From NCBI RefSeq assembly GCF_003316635.1, contig NZ_QNQP01000001.1:186001-250000 (forward strand): DNA of 64,000 nt, in the 5' to 3' direction. Under the pieces are notes generated by a model. It was not told where the DNA came from. It searched no databases and saw only the letters and a program-made list of their open reading frames with translations. Position numbers and translations under genes: made by a program. Source of the stretch: Roseovarius dicentrarchi. GTDB taxonomy: Bacteria > Pseudomonadota > Alphaproteobacteria > Rhodobacterales > Rhodobacteraceae. Positions 1-7,818 of this stretch are shown one piece after another (within the stretch, counting starts at the first letter, position 1; every line of letters begins with the position of its first letter).

Positions 1-1
1 C

Positions 2-688
2 GATACGCTGGCGGCGCAGCTGGACGCGGCGGGATACAGTCCAATCTATCGCTGCGCGTCGGCGGTCTGCGGGGGGTTCGACTTCCGCTTTGCCCTGACC
101 GTGCTGCCACCGCCCGAGATGTTCGTCGATCTGTTCGACTATCATTACCTGTCGGCGCGCAAACCATCGGGCGACCAGGATGCCTATGTCACGCTGCTGG
201 TCAGCCGGTCCGGAACCGATACCTATGTGCAGATCACCCGGATCAGCCCCGGCACGGTCGCGAACCGGCCCCCCGCCGCAGCGCCGCCGGGCGCGGCCCC
301 TGTGCCGTCCGCGCCCTTGGTCCAGGCCCTGACGCAGCGCGGTCATGCGGTGCTGCCCGATCTGGATTTTGCCACCGGCGCCGATACGCTTGGCCCCGGT
401 CCGTTCACATCGCTCACTGCGCTGGCGTCATTCCTGAAGGCAGGCAGCGACAGGCGCATTGCGCTGGTCGGGCATACCGACACGGTCGGCGGGCTGGCGC
501 CCAATCTGGCCCTGTCGCGGCGCCGGGCGCAGGCGGTGATGCAACGCCTGATTGACGCGCATGGCGTCGCGCCCGCACAGCTGGAGGCCGATGGCATTGC
601 GTACCTCTCGCCCACCGCACCCAACACCACAGACGCCGGGCGCGAAGCGAACCGCCGGGTCGAGGCGGTCCTGCTGAGCGGCGGCTGA
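2..688 (+). CDS. OmpA-family protein, C-terminal part (5' end outside window)
   Basis: The reading frame is open from the first full codon at base 2, so the gene begins upstream of the window. The last ~110 residues form an OmpA C-terminal (peptidoglycan-binding) domain. It has an LDFATGADTL strand, a VGHTDTVG core, LALSRRRAQAV and the closing NRRVEAVL, all hallmarks of the family. Proteins of this type anchor the outer membrane to peptidoglycan. A Pro/Ala-rich linker (about residues 80-100 of the visible part) precedes the domain. The visible N-terminal part contains two Cys and is not recognised. The gene converges on the C45 gene with a 25-base gap. Confidence 0.85.
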   Translation, partial: DTLAAQLDAAGYSPIYRCASAVCGGFDFRFALTVLPPPEMFVDLFDYHYLSARKPSGDQDAYVTLLVSRSGTDTYVQITRISPGTVANRPPAAAPPGAAPVPSAPLVQALTQRGHAVLPDLDFATGADTLGPGPFTSLTALASFLKAGSDRRIALVGHTDTVGGLAPNLALSRRRAQAVMQRLIDAHGVAPAQLEADGIAYLSPTAPNTTDAGREANRRVEAVLLSGG

Positions 689-713
689 GCCACGCGCCCA
701 GCCGCGCACAACC

Positions 714-1976
714 CTAGACGTGCATTGCGCAGCCATGCGCGGCGCAGGCCGCTGCGATGTGACCCGCCGCCATTGGCGTACGCCGTTTGGGCAGGTAGCT
801 ATGGATCGGGCGCCCCCGGCCTGCGGCATAGTCCATGCCCACCCCTGCCCAATCGACAGCGGCCCAGGCGGCCCAATCCTCGCCCGCCCAATCGCCAGCC
901 CAATCGCCCGCTGGCCGGACCTGCGCGGCGGGCTGCTGCCCCTGCCATGCCCAGACGCCGGCATCCGGCGCCGCATCTGCCATCGCCGGGGGGTGCATCG
1001 GCGCGGCCTCGCTATAGTCGACATCGCGCCGCCCTTCGGTAAACGCCTCCAGCGTCTGGTCCCAGCGGGTGCCCTTGATCGTCAGCCCCAAGGAACGCGC
1101 AACCGGGTCATATTCCGCCGTAAACAGCGTTCCGAAGCCCTGCGCATAGCGGTCCTGAAGCAGTGGTTTCGTCAAAAACTGCGCGTTCAGCGTGCGCGGC
1201 GTGGCCTGCATCCGGTCCAGATGCGCGTGCCGCGCGTGGGTCAGGGTAAAGCCGGGGTTGCTGGCCTGCTCCGGCCCGCTTTGGTGGTTGGTGGCGATGG
1301 CGCGCGGGGTGATGCGAATGCCGCCGCCGGGCAGAACCTCGACACCCTTGGTGGCGCCAGACGCATCTGCCAGAACCAGATTATAGGCCATATGCGACGG
1401 CACGCGGCGCAGCGCGGCCAGCGCCTCGTCCACCGTATCGCACGTCTCCAGCAGGTAACGGATGATGGTGGTGATGCCAAAGCCGATGCCGGTTTCCGGG
1501 CGCCCGCCATAGGCAATGGCCACGGCCAGCCCGGCCTCGTTCACGCCATCCGACAGCCCCCAGAGGAATTCGGACATGCCCATCACGGCGCGCCCGCACC
1601 ATTCGCTGCGCAGCAGCATCCCCTCGTTCAGCTCGGGCGCCAGATCGTAGTTGCGCACCAGCCGCACGTCGCCGCCCTGTGCCACAGCGGCCAGCGAACA
1701 GCCGCCCAGATAGGCCGGCGGGCACCATGTGGACAGGAACCGCGCGGCCCGGTCCGACCCGCCCGCAAGCGCGGTCAGGCGGGCATATGTCGGCACCAGT
1801 TCGGGCATGTAGCGGCGCAGCGCATCCTTGCACTCGGCCAGCGACGGGCCGTCATCGCCGCCCTTGGCGATGAACCATCCGCGGTAATCGGGCCAGCAGC
1901 GGCGCCAGCGGGCGGCCCATTTCGGGCCGGGCATGACTTCGGAGATCGCATCGAATTGCAGGGTCAGATCGGTCAT
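714..1976 (-). CDS. C45 family autoproteolytic acyltransferase/hydrolase
   Basis: 420 aa. It resembles peptidase family C45 (isopenicillin-N acyltransferase / carcinine hydrolase type), whose members self-cleave to expose an N-terminal Cys and then hydrolyse or transfer acyl groups on amides. The presumed nucleophile is Cys93 in YLGGCSLAAV, followed by the conserved RNYDL strand. I chose ATG 1976 because AAGGAC lies just upstream and the ATG follows the esterase stop by one base; an ATG at 1994 would overlap the esterase. It is the last gene of a regulator-esterase-C45 operon. The C-terminal ~80 residues are odd: low complexity with repeated DWAG/DWAA units, and probably not part of the catalytic fold. 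A paralogue lies at 12200-13279. The substrate is unknown. Confidence 0.82.
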   Translation of the reverse strand: MTDLTLQFDAISEVMPGPKWAARWRRCWPDYRGWFIAKGGDDGPSLAECKDALRRYMPELVPTYARLTALAGGSDRAARFLSTWCPPAYLGGCSLAAVAQGGDVRLVRNYDLAPELNEGMLLRSEWCGRAVMGMSEFLWGLSDGVNEAGLAVAIAYGGRPETGIGFGITTIIRYLLETCDTVDEALAALRRVPSHMAYNLVLADASGATKGVEVLPGGGIRITPRAIATNHQSGPEQASNPGFTLTHARHAHLDRMQATPRTLNAQFLTKPLLQDRYAQGFGTLFTAEYDPVARSLGLTIKGTRWDQTLEAFTEGRRDVDYSEAAPMHPPAMADAAPDAGVWAWQGQQPAAQVRPAGDWAGDWAGEDWAAWAAVDWAGVGMDYAAGRGRPIHSYLPKRRTPMAAGHIAAACAAHGCAMHV

Positions 1977-1977
1977 C

Positions 1978-3036
1978 TCAAAGGTCCTTTTCATTCAGGA
2001 AAAAACGTATCATTTCGGCGCTGGCATCGGGGCCGACGGGGTCGGTATGGCTGCCGCCCGCCTGTCCGCCGGACCACGCGTGGCCCAGCCCGTCTATCGC
2101 CCAATGCTCCAGCCGCGCGGGCGCGCCGGCAGGTCCCGCAATGCGGCGGCTGTAGCTGCGCCCGGCCCTGGCGCCGGTGATTTCTGTATCCAGCCAAGGG
2201 CCATCCGCCACCACTTGTGCGGCGATCTGCGCGCCGTTTGCGGGGTTGACGATGGTGTCATTTGTGCCGTGAAACACGATGCTGCGTGCAGGCATTGCAC
2301 CATGCGCCACCGCCGCATTGCCCGATGCCATGGCGGCCAACGCCGACGGCAGATCCCGCGCCGCGCCCAGTGGCAGGCCGGAATGGGCGCCCACAGCGGC
2401 GAAGACATCGCCGTAAACCGCGCCCAGAATGACCGCCATTGCCGCCCCCGCAGACATTCCGGCGACAAAGCTGCGATCGGCCGGCACGCCGAATTCGTCC
2501 ATCGCGCTGCGCGCCATTCCGGCCAGTATTTCAGGCTCCCCGCGCCCGCGCCGTTGATCGCCGGGGTTGAACCAGTTCCAGCACGATTGCGCGTTGTCGC
2601 CGCGCGCCTGATGCGGGTAGATCACGATCAGCCCGCGCGCCTCGGCCAGGGCATTCATGCCGGTGCCGATGGCAAAATCCTCGGGCGTCTGCGTGCAGCC
2701 GTGCAGCATCATCACGCTGCCGTTTGCGCGATCCGTCACGCTGGACGGCACATACATGCGGTAGCTGCGCGATCCGGTGATGCCGGTATGCGTGCCGCTG
2801 CGAAACGCGGCCCCCACCGGGATCTGCACCGCAGGCGCAGCGCTGCCCCCCATGGACAGAGTCAGCCCGGCCAGCAGCCCGGTGGCATCGGGCAAACCAT
2901 TGGTGCCGGTCTGTATCGGGGACGTTATCCCGTGCTGGGCCAGCGTGCGCTGCACCAGATCGTTGGCGGCGGCAAAACGCACGGCGCGTGCGTCACCGGT
3001 CGCCGGGCGCAGTGCGCCGACGTTGAATTTTCTCAT
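1978..3036 (-). CDS. PHB-depolymerase family (alpha/beta hydrolase) esterase
   Basis: 352 aa. Matches the PHB depolymerase / short-chain PHA esterase family. Visible elements are the oxyanion-hole segment MMLHGCTQTP (about residue 110), the lipase box GMSAG with nucleophile Ser195, the Asp loop HGTNDTIV and the catalytic His in GLGHAW. ATG 3036 has AGGACT seven bases upstream; a longer frame to 3141 would run back into the upstream gene. No clear signal peptide, so it may be cytoplasmic. It is followed after one base by the C45 gene and preceded by the ribbon-helix-helix gene, which suggests one operon of two hydrolases and their regulator. Relatives include feruloyl and other esterases, so PHB itself need not be the substrate. 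Confidence 0.85.
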   Translation of the reverse strand: MRKFNVGALRPATGDARAVRFAAANDLVQRTLAQHGITSPIQTGTNGLPDATGLLAGLTLSMGGSAAPAVQIPVGAAFRSGTHTGITGSRSYRMYVPSSVTDRANGSVMMLHGCTQTPEDFAIGTGMNALAEARGLIVIYPHQARGDNAQSCWNWFNPGDQRRGRGEPEILAGMARSAMDEFGVPADRSFVAGMSAGAAMAVILGAVYGDVFAAVGAHSGLPLGAARDLPSALAAMASGNAAVAHGAMPARSIVFHGTNDTIVNPANGAQIAAQVVADGPWLDTEITGARAGRSYSRRIAGPAGAPARLEHWAIDGLGHAWSGGQAGGSHTDPVGPDASAEMIRFFLNEKDL

Positions 3037-3064
3037 GTTTTCAGTCCTTTTGAGGCGGAAGACG

Positions 3065-3484
3065 CTAGAGGATGCGCCCGGCCAGTGCCTTTTTAATCTC
3101 CGGACTGGCCTGCAAGGCGCCCAGAACAGTGATGGAGCCAATCGTTGCCAATGCCAGCTCGGGCGTCACGTCGGGCGCGATGCGGGCAAGGCCCACCACC
3201 TTGACATGCAGCACCTCGCCCGCGCGCTGAAGCGCATCCAGATCGGCGGCGGTATAGTCGCGCAGGCCCAGCTCCATCGTGTGGCGCTCAATGGTTTTGC
3301 TGACCACCTCGACATGGCTGTCCAGCTGGTTACGAATCGCGGTGCGGATGAAATCGCTGCGGTTGGAGTAGAACCCCTCCTGCACCAGCAGATCGATCCG
3401 GCCCAGATCCACATAGCCAAGGTTGATCGTGATTTTCTCGCTGTCGGGGGTTTTGTCCCGCAGCTGCCTGACATTGCTCATCAT
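3065..3484 (-). CDS. CopG/ribbon-helix-helix DNA-binding regulator
   Basis: 139 aa. The N-terminal part (about residues 15-55) looks like a ribbon-helix-helix domain: the strand KITINLGYVDLGRIDLL, then a turn and SNRSDFIRTAIRNQL. The rest is a C-terminal extension of unknown function ending in a hydrophobic stretch. Start ATG 3484 has GGAG six bases upstream; ATG 3481 is an equally possible start. It lies 28 bases upstream of the esterase in the same direction, so it is the natural regulator of the esterase-C45 operon. Two direct TATGGATG repeats 11 bp apart just upstream of the start fit an autoregulatory operator. Confidence 0.78.
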   Translation of the reverse strand: MMSNVRQLRDKTPDSEKITINLGYVDLGRIDLLVQEGFYSNRSDFIRTAIRNQLDSHVEVVSKTIERHTMELGLRDYTAADLDALQRAGEVLHVKVVGLARIAPDVTPELALATIGSITVLGALQASPEIKKALAGRIL

Positions 3485-3498
3485 CAATTCTCCATCTG

Positions 3499-3517
3499 TA
3501 TGGATGGTATATGGATG
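3499..3517. promoter_or_regulatory. Putative ribbon-helix-helix operator (two TATGGATG direct repeats)
   Basis: TATGGATG occurs at 3499-3506 and again at 3510-3517, one helical turn apart, directly upstream of the regulator's start codon. Ribbon-helix-helix dimers usually bind tandem short repeats at such spacing. The assignment is inferred from position and spacing. Confidence 0.45.
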
Positions 3518-3909
3518 TATTATAGCTGATGCCAAGGGTGCCGTAGGGTAAACCGCATGATGTGAGCGCAAAACCGGCGCGATCGGCGCATCCTGCGCAG
3601 GGCCGTTCTGGCAGGCATCGCGGGCGCGGACCGCGCGTCACGCAGACAGGCTTCATTGTCGTGCAATCCGGCCCGGCGCTATTTCCGCCGATAGCAGGTG
3701 GTCCTGCCACAGCGTTTGCCCGCTGTCGAAATACCCGGCGCCCCATGTCCCTACCGGTCCGCGATCAACGCGGTCCAGTCGCTGGCGGACGTCCCTGCTG
3801 CCGAACGCGCGACCCTGGGCGGGGCGCGCAAGAGTGGCTGGACGCTGCCGGGTCTGGCGCGCGGACCCAGCGCGGACCGTCCCCACGTGATACGCGCACC
3901 TGAACAGCA
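3518..3909. other. Long intergenic stretch with no recognisable gene
   Basis: About 390 bases between the ribbon-helix-helix gene and the CurA-type oxidoreductase. Open frames exist on both strands, but none shows a ribosome binding site, a plausible protein composition or a recognisable domain. It may be the remnant of a decayed gene; I could not identify a parent family. Confidence 0.4.
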
Positions 3910-3939
3910 GCGGGGCGGCGGGATGAACCGCCGCCCCGC
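3910..3939 (-). terminator. Hairpin downstream of the CurA-type oxidoreductase
   Basis: Perfect 12-bp inverted repeat (GCGGGGCGGCGG on the minus strand, loop of six) starting about eight bases beyond the stop of the oxidoreductase. There is no good T run after it, so termination is likely but not certain. Confidence 0.5.
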
Positions 3940-3946
3940 GTTCAAA

Positions 3947-4978
3947 TCAATCGGCCAGCTTGACCACACGCTTGCCGAAATTTTCGCCCTTCAGCATTCC
4001 GATGAATGCGGCGGGTGCGTTCTCCAGCCCCTCGATCATGTCCTCGCGGTATTTGACCTTGCCCTCTTTGACCCATGACTGCATCTGACCGGCAAATTCA
4101 CCATATAGATGACCGAAATCATCGAACACGATGAAGCCGCGCATCGTCATCCGCTTGCGAAGGATCGTCCCCAGCAACAGGTTCAGACGGTCCGGCCCGT
4201 CCGGCAGGGATGTGGCATTGTATTGCGACACCAGTCCGCACACCGGAATCCGCGCCGAGGTGTTCAGCAGCGGCATCACCGCATCGAACACCTTGCCGCC
4301 GACGTTTTCAAAATAGATGTCGATCCCGTCCGGTGCAGCCTGCTTCAGCGCATCCTCAAACCCGTCTGCCTTGTGGTCGATGCAAGCGTCAAAGCCGAGG
4401 TTATCCACCACATGCGTGCATTTCTCAGGCCCGCCGGCAATGCCGACAACGCGGCAGCCCATGATCTTGCCGATCTGGCCCACGGTGGCGCCCACCGGTC
4501 CGCTGGCGGCGGCAACAACCAGCGTCTCGCCCTTCTGCGGCTGGCCGATCTGGGTCAGCCCGGCCCATGCCGTCAAGCCGGGCATTCCCAGGACACCCAA
4601 CGCCCAGGACGGGTTTTCCGGCGATTTACCCAGATTGATCACCCCCTTCCCATCCGACAGCGCATAATCCTGCCAGCCGCCAAAGGCCGACACCCAGTCG
4701 CCCGCCTCGAACCCGTCCACGTCCGACGTGACCACCTGCGATACCGTGCCGCCCACCATCACATCGCCGATTTCTACCGGATTGGCATAGGATGGCGCGT
4801 CGCTCATCCGGCCGCGCATGTAGGGGTCCAGCGACAGATAGATGTTGCGCAGCAGCATCTGGCCCTTGCCCGGCTCGGGGCGGTCCGTCGTCTCCAGCTT
4901 GAGAGTGTTCTCATCCGGCGCGCCCTTGGGGCGTTCGGCCAGAGTGAGCTTGCGGTTTTTGGTGTCCGATTGTGACAT
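3947..4978 (-). CDS. NADP-dependent oxidoreductase, CurA/PTGR-like MDR family
   Basis: 343 aa zinc-free medium-chain dehydrogenase/reductase of the curcumin-reductase / prostaglandin-reductase type, which reduces activated carbon-carbon double bonds with NADPH. The N-terminal half carries the family segment SLDPYMRGRM. The cofactor domain has AASGPVGATVGQIGK (about residue 155), the AxxGxxG nucleotide-binding motif. ATG 4978 has AAAGG nine bases upstream. It stands alone, 131 bases after the demethylase operon, and may be read from the same promoter or its own. Confidence 0.85.
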   Translation of the reverse strand: MSQSDTKNRKLTLAERPKGAPDENTLKLETTDRPEPGKGQMLLRNIYLSLDPYMRGRMSDAPSYANPVEIGDVMVGGTVSQVVTSDVDGFEAGDWVSAFGGWQDYALSDGKGVINLGKSPENPSWALGVLGMPGLTAWAGLTQIGQPQKGETLVVAAASGPVGATVGQIGKIMGCRVVGIAGGPEKCTHVVDNLGFDACIDHKADGFEDALKQAAPDGIDIYFENVGGKVFDAVMPLLNTSARIPVCGLVSQYNATSLPDGPDRLNLLLGTILRKRMTMRGFIVFDDFGHLYGEFAGQMQSWVKEGKVKYREDMIEGLENAPAAFIGMLKGENFGKRVVKLAD

Positions 4979-5109
4979 GCTCGGTGCCTTTCCAACGTTC
5001 GGGGTGAATTGCCTGCGCGCGGCAGGGCGCCACCCATCAGGTGGGGACGGGGCGCCTGACATCAACGCCCCCGGCGGCAAGCCGTTCCACCCACGCGGTA
5101 AGGCGCGCG

Positions 5110-7089
5110 CTACAGCGCCAGTGCGGTCTTGCGCCCCTCGTAAATGGCAAAGGCGGCGTTGCGCGGCGCGCTGGCGTCGCCGATCACCTGCGCAAGGATG
5201 CCTCTCTGCGCCAGATCATCGCGCAGGCCCATATCGGCCATGTTTGTCGTCGCCATCACCAGCGCATCGGCGGCGATATGTTCGGTCTGGCCGGTCAATA
5301 GTGACAGCACCTCGGCGCCCTGCCCGGTCCATTCGGCTATGGCGCTGTCGGTGATAAACTGCGCACCCTTTTGCGCCAGCGCCCGGCGCAGCGGCAGGTC
5401 GGTGGCCGAGCGTTGCAGCTCCTTGCCGACCAGCGCATCGGGCGTGACCAGCGTCACCTGATGGCCGTCCTCGGCCAGCCGCCATGCCGTGCCGCAGCCG
5501 CGCCAGTTGCCACCCTCGTCCAGCACGATCACGCGCGGGCCAAGCCGCGCGGCGCGCATCATCACATCCTCGGCGGAATACACGTTGCTCGCGTCCAGCC
5601 CCGGCAGGGTGGCAAAATGCGGCAGCGCGCGCTGGAAACCGGTTTCGGCCGGCAGCGATCCGGTGGCAAGGATCACATGATCCGCGCCGAAGGCGGCGAT
5701 ATCATCCGCATCCATATAGCTGTTGTAGCGCAGCTCGGCGCCCAGCTGGTCCAGCTGGCGCTGATACCAGCCGATCAGGTCGGTGATCTGCCCCCGGCGC
5801 GGCTGCAAACCGGCAAGGCGGAACTGCCCGCCAATCTCCGGCCCTGCCTCGGCCAGCGTCACGCGGTGGCCGCGCTCGGCCGCCGCGCGCGCGGCCTCCA
5901 GCCCGGCAGGACCGCCGCCGACGACCAGCACCGAGCCGGGCGCGTCGCTGGCGGTGAAGCGGTCGCCGCCCCAGAGGTATTCGTGCCCCGCCGACGGGTT
6001 GATCAGGCAGGAAATGTAATAGTCACGGCTGCGCCGGCCCCAGCATTGCTGATTGCACGAAATGCAGCCGCGCACATCGTCGGCGCGTCCTGCTTCCGTC
6101 TTGGCCACCAGATGCGGATCGGCGATCTGCCCGCGCACGATGGACACCAGATCGGCCTCCCCCGCGCCCAGCACGGTATTGGCGTTTTCCGGCGTGCGGA
6201 TGTGGCTTTCGGCTGTAACCAGCGCGTTTTTCACCACGCCCTTGAGCAGCGCCGCCAGATCGACGCCCAGTTTCTCGCCATACACGAAGGCCGGTATGAT
6301 CTTGTAGAAATCGAAATACCCGCCCGAGCCGCAGGTGACGTAATCCATCAGCCCCTCGGCATCGTGCAGCGCGACGATCTCGGCGGTTTCCTCGCGGCTG
6401 AGCGCGACCTTCACATCAGGCTCGTCATTGACGGCAAGGCCGATGATGAAATCGTTCCCGCAGGCCGCGCGGATACGGCGCATGACCTCGCGCGAGGCGC
6501 GGGTGCGATTTTCCAGTGAGCCGCCCCACTGGTCGGTGCGCTGGTTGGAAAACGGCGTCCAGAACTGGTCCAGCAGACCATTATAGGCTGCCCAAACCTC
6601 GACCCCGTCAAAGCCCGCCTTTTGGCTGCGGATCGCGGCCTGAACGAAGCCGTCGATGGTTTCCTCGATCTCGGCCTCGCTCATCTGGTGGCTGCCATCG
6701 CTGTCGTGATAGCTGGGCCCGCCCGAAGGCGACCAATGCGCGTGCCATGAATTGTCGCCGTCGCCATGCGCGCCAATGTGGTAAAGCTGCTGGATCATCA
6801 CGGCGCCATGCGCCTGACATGCCTCGGTCAGTTTGCGGAAATGCGGGATGACGTCATCCGTTCCGGGCCGGAAATTGCCGCGCGTCAGAACGGCGGCGGG
6901 ATGGACCGGAACCGGCTCGACCACGATCATGGCGGCGCCGCCGCGCGCGCGCTCCTCGTAATAGCCGATATGCTGCGCGCCGGGCAGGCCAGCTTCGGCC
7001 ATGTTGGTGGTATGCGCGCCGAAAACAACGCGGTTTTTCAGCGTCTTGTGGCGCAGTTGCACCGGCTTAAAGATATGCGGATGGCTCAT
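5110..7089 (-). CDS. TMADH-like FMN/4Fe-4S/FAD oxidoreductase (probable N-demethylase, copy A)
   Basis: 659 aa, three modules as in trimethylamine dehydrogenase and N-methylproline demethylase. They are an Old-Yellow-Enzyme barrel (about 1-330, with QWGGSLENR), an iron-sulfur segment and a pyridine-nucleotide-disulfide fold (GGGPAG at about 391). Cluster ligands are Cys342, Cys345, Cys349 and Cys361 (C-x2-C-x3-C-x11-C), so a complete 4Fe-4S set is present. Such enzymes oxidise N-methyl groups to formaldehyde and pass electrons on, often to ETF. Its ATG overlaps the stop of the P5CR-like gene as ATGA, so it is translationally coupled and is the last gene of the operon. The OYE active-site His pair is not kept (WAAYNG). 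The substrate is unproven. Confidence 0.82.
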   Translation of the reverse strand: MSHPHIFKPVQLRHKTLKNRVVFGAHTTNMAEAGLPGAQHIGYYEERARGGAAMIVVEPVPVHPAAVLTRGNFRPGTDDVIPHFRKLTEACQAHGAVMIQQLYHIGAHGDGDNSWHAHWSPSGGPSYHDSDGSHQMSEAEIEETIDGFVQAAIRSQKAGFDGVEVWAAYNGLLDQFWTPFSNQRTDQWGGSLENRTRASREVMRRIRAACGNDFIIGLAVNDEPDVKVALSREETAEIVALHDAEGLMDYVTCGSGGYFDFYKIIPAFVYGEKLGVDLAALLKGVVKNALVTAESHIRTPENANTVLGAGEADLVSIVRGQIADPHLVAKTEAGRADDVRGCISCNQQCWGRRSRDYYISCLINPSAGHEYLWGGDRFTASDAPGSVLVVGGGPAGLEAARAAAERGHRVTLAEAGPEIGGQFRLAGLQPRRGQITDLIGWYQRQLDQLGAELRYNSYMDADDIAAFGADHVILATGSLPAETGFQRALPHFATLPGLDASNVYSAEDVMMRAARLGPRVIVLDEGGNWRGCGTAWRLAEDGHQVTLVTPDALVGKELQRSATDLPLRRALAQKGAQFITDSAIAEWTGQGAEVLSLLTGQTEHIAADALVMATTNMADMGLRDDLAQRGILAQVIGDASAPRNAAFAIYEGRKTALAL

Positions 7090-7817
7090 TTATCGCGCTC
7101 CAGTCTGTCCAGCCCTGTGGCCAGCGCCGCGTTCATGCCGGCCCTGTCCATGTGATTGCGCAGCCGCTGGTTATACCCGCCCGGCGTGTCCAGCGCGGCA
7201 AGCAATGTGGCGCAATCCGACCCCATCAGGCTGGAGCCGACCAGCGCGCGCAGGAATGCCTCGCCCTGCGCATGGTCCTCTATCCGCGCGCCCAGCCAGT
7301 CGGCGGCGTCCGCGACCATGCGGATGCTGGGCGACAGCACCGCCTGCGCGCAGTTATAGGCCGCCAGTTCGCCCTCCGATTTCAGGGCAAAGATCGTGTT
7401 GCGCGCGCCGAAAAGCTCTTGCAACAGGTCCGTGTCGCCATAACCCAAGGCAGGCGAGCCGCCCTGCGCGATGCCGGGAAAGGGGATCATCACCGCCGCC
7501 GCGCGGGCCGGGCGGGCCATCTGAGCGACGCGTTCCAGCGGGCAATCGGCCATCAGCGAGATCACGCGCTGATCGCTGCGAAACGTCAGCGGGTCGAGGA
7601 TCTCCGCCGCCGCATTCGCCATCAGGCCGAGGAAGATCACGTCGCTGCGATCCAGCACCGCCTGATTATCATGCACGGTGACATTTTCATGGTCCTCGGA
7701 CAGCCGCGCGGACTGCACCGCGCTGCGCCGCGACACCGCAATATGATGCCCGTCCCCCGCGATCCCCTCCACCACCGCCGAGGCGATGGTGCCGGTGCCG
7801 ATGACCCCGATGCGCAT
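7086..7817 (-). CDS. NAD(P)-binding protein resembling pyrroline-5-carboxylate reductase
   Basis: 243 aa. A Rossmann fold opens the protein (MRIGVIGTGTIASAVVEG) and the overall layout resembles P5C reductase (ProC), including the segment VMIPFPGIAQGG and an all-helical C-terminal half. ATG 7817 starts one base after the stop of the upstream demethylase, and its own stop overlaps the next start. It may reduce an imine released by the flanking flavoenzymes or recycle a proline-like product. ProC-type function is inferred from fold and context, and this is probably not the housekeeping ProC. Confidence 0.72.
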   Translation of the reverse strand: MRIGVIGTGTIASAVVEGIAGDGHHIAVSRRSAVQSARLSEDHENVTVHDNQAVLDRSDVIFLGLMANAAAEILDPLTFRSDQRVISLMADCPLERVAQMARPARAAAVMIPFPGIAQGGSPALGYGDTDLLQELFGARNTIFALKSEGELAAYNCAQAVLSPSIRMVADAADWLGARIEDHAQGEAFLRALVGSSLMGSDCATLLAALDTPGGYNQRLRNHMDRAGMNAALATGLDRLERDK

Positions 7818-7818
7818 G

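Noticed and set aside
3518..3909. Small genes in the gap beside the ribbon-helix-helix regulator
   Set aside because: Frames on both strands have no ribosome binding site and arginine-rich, shadow-like translations.
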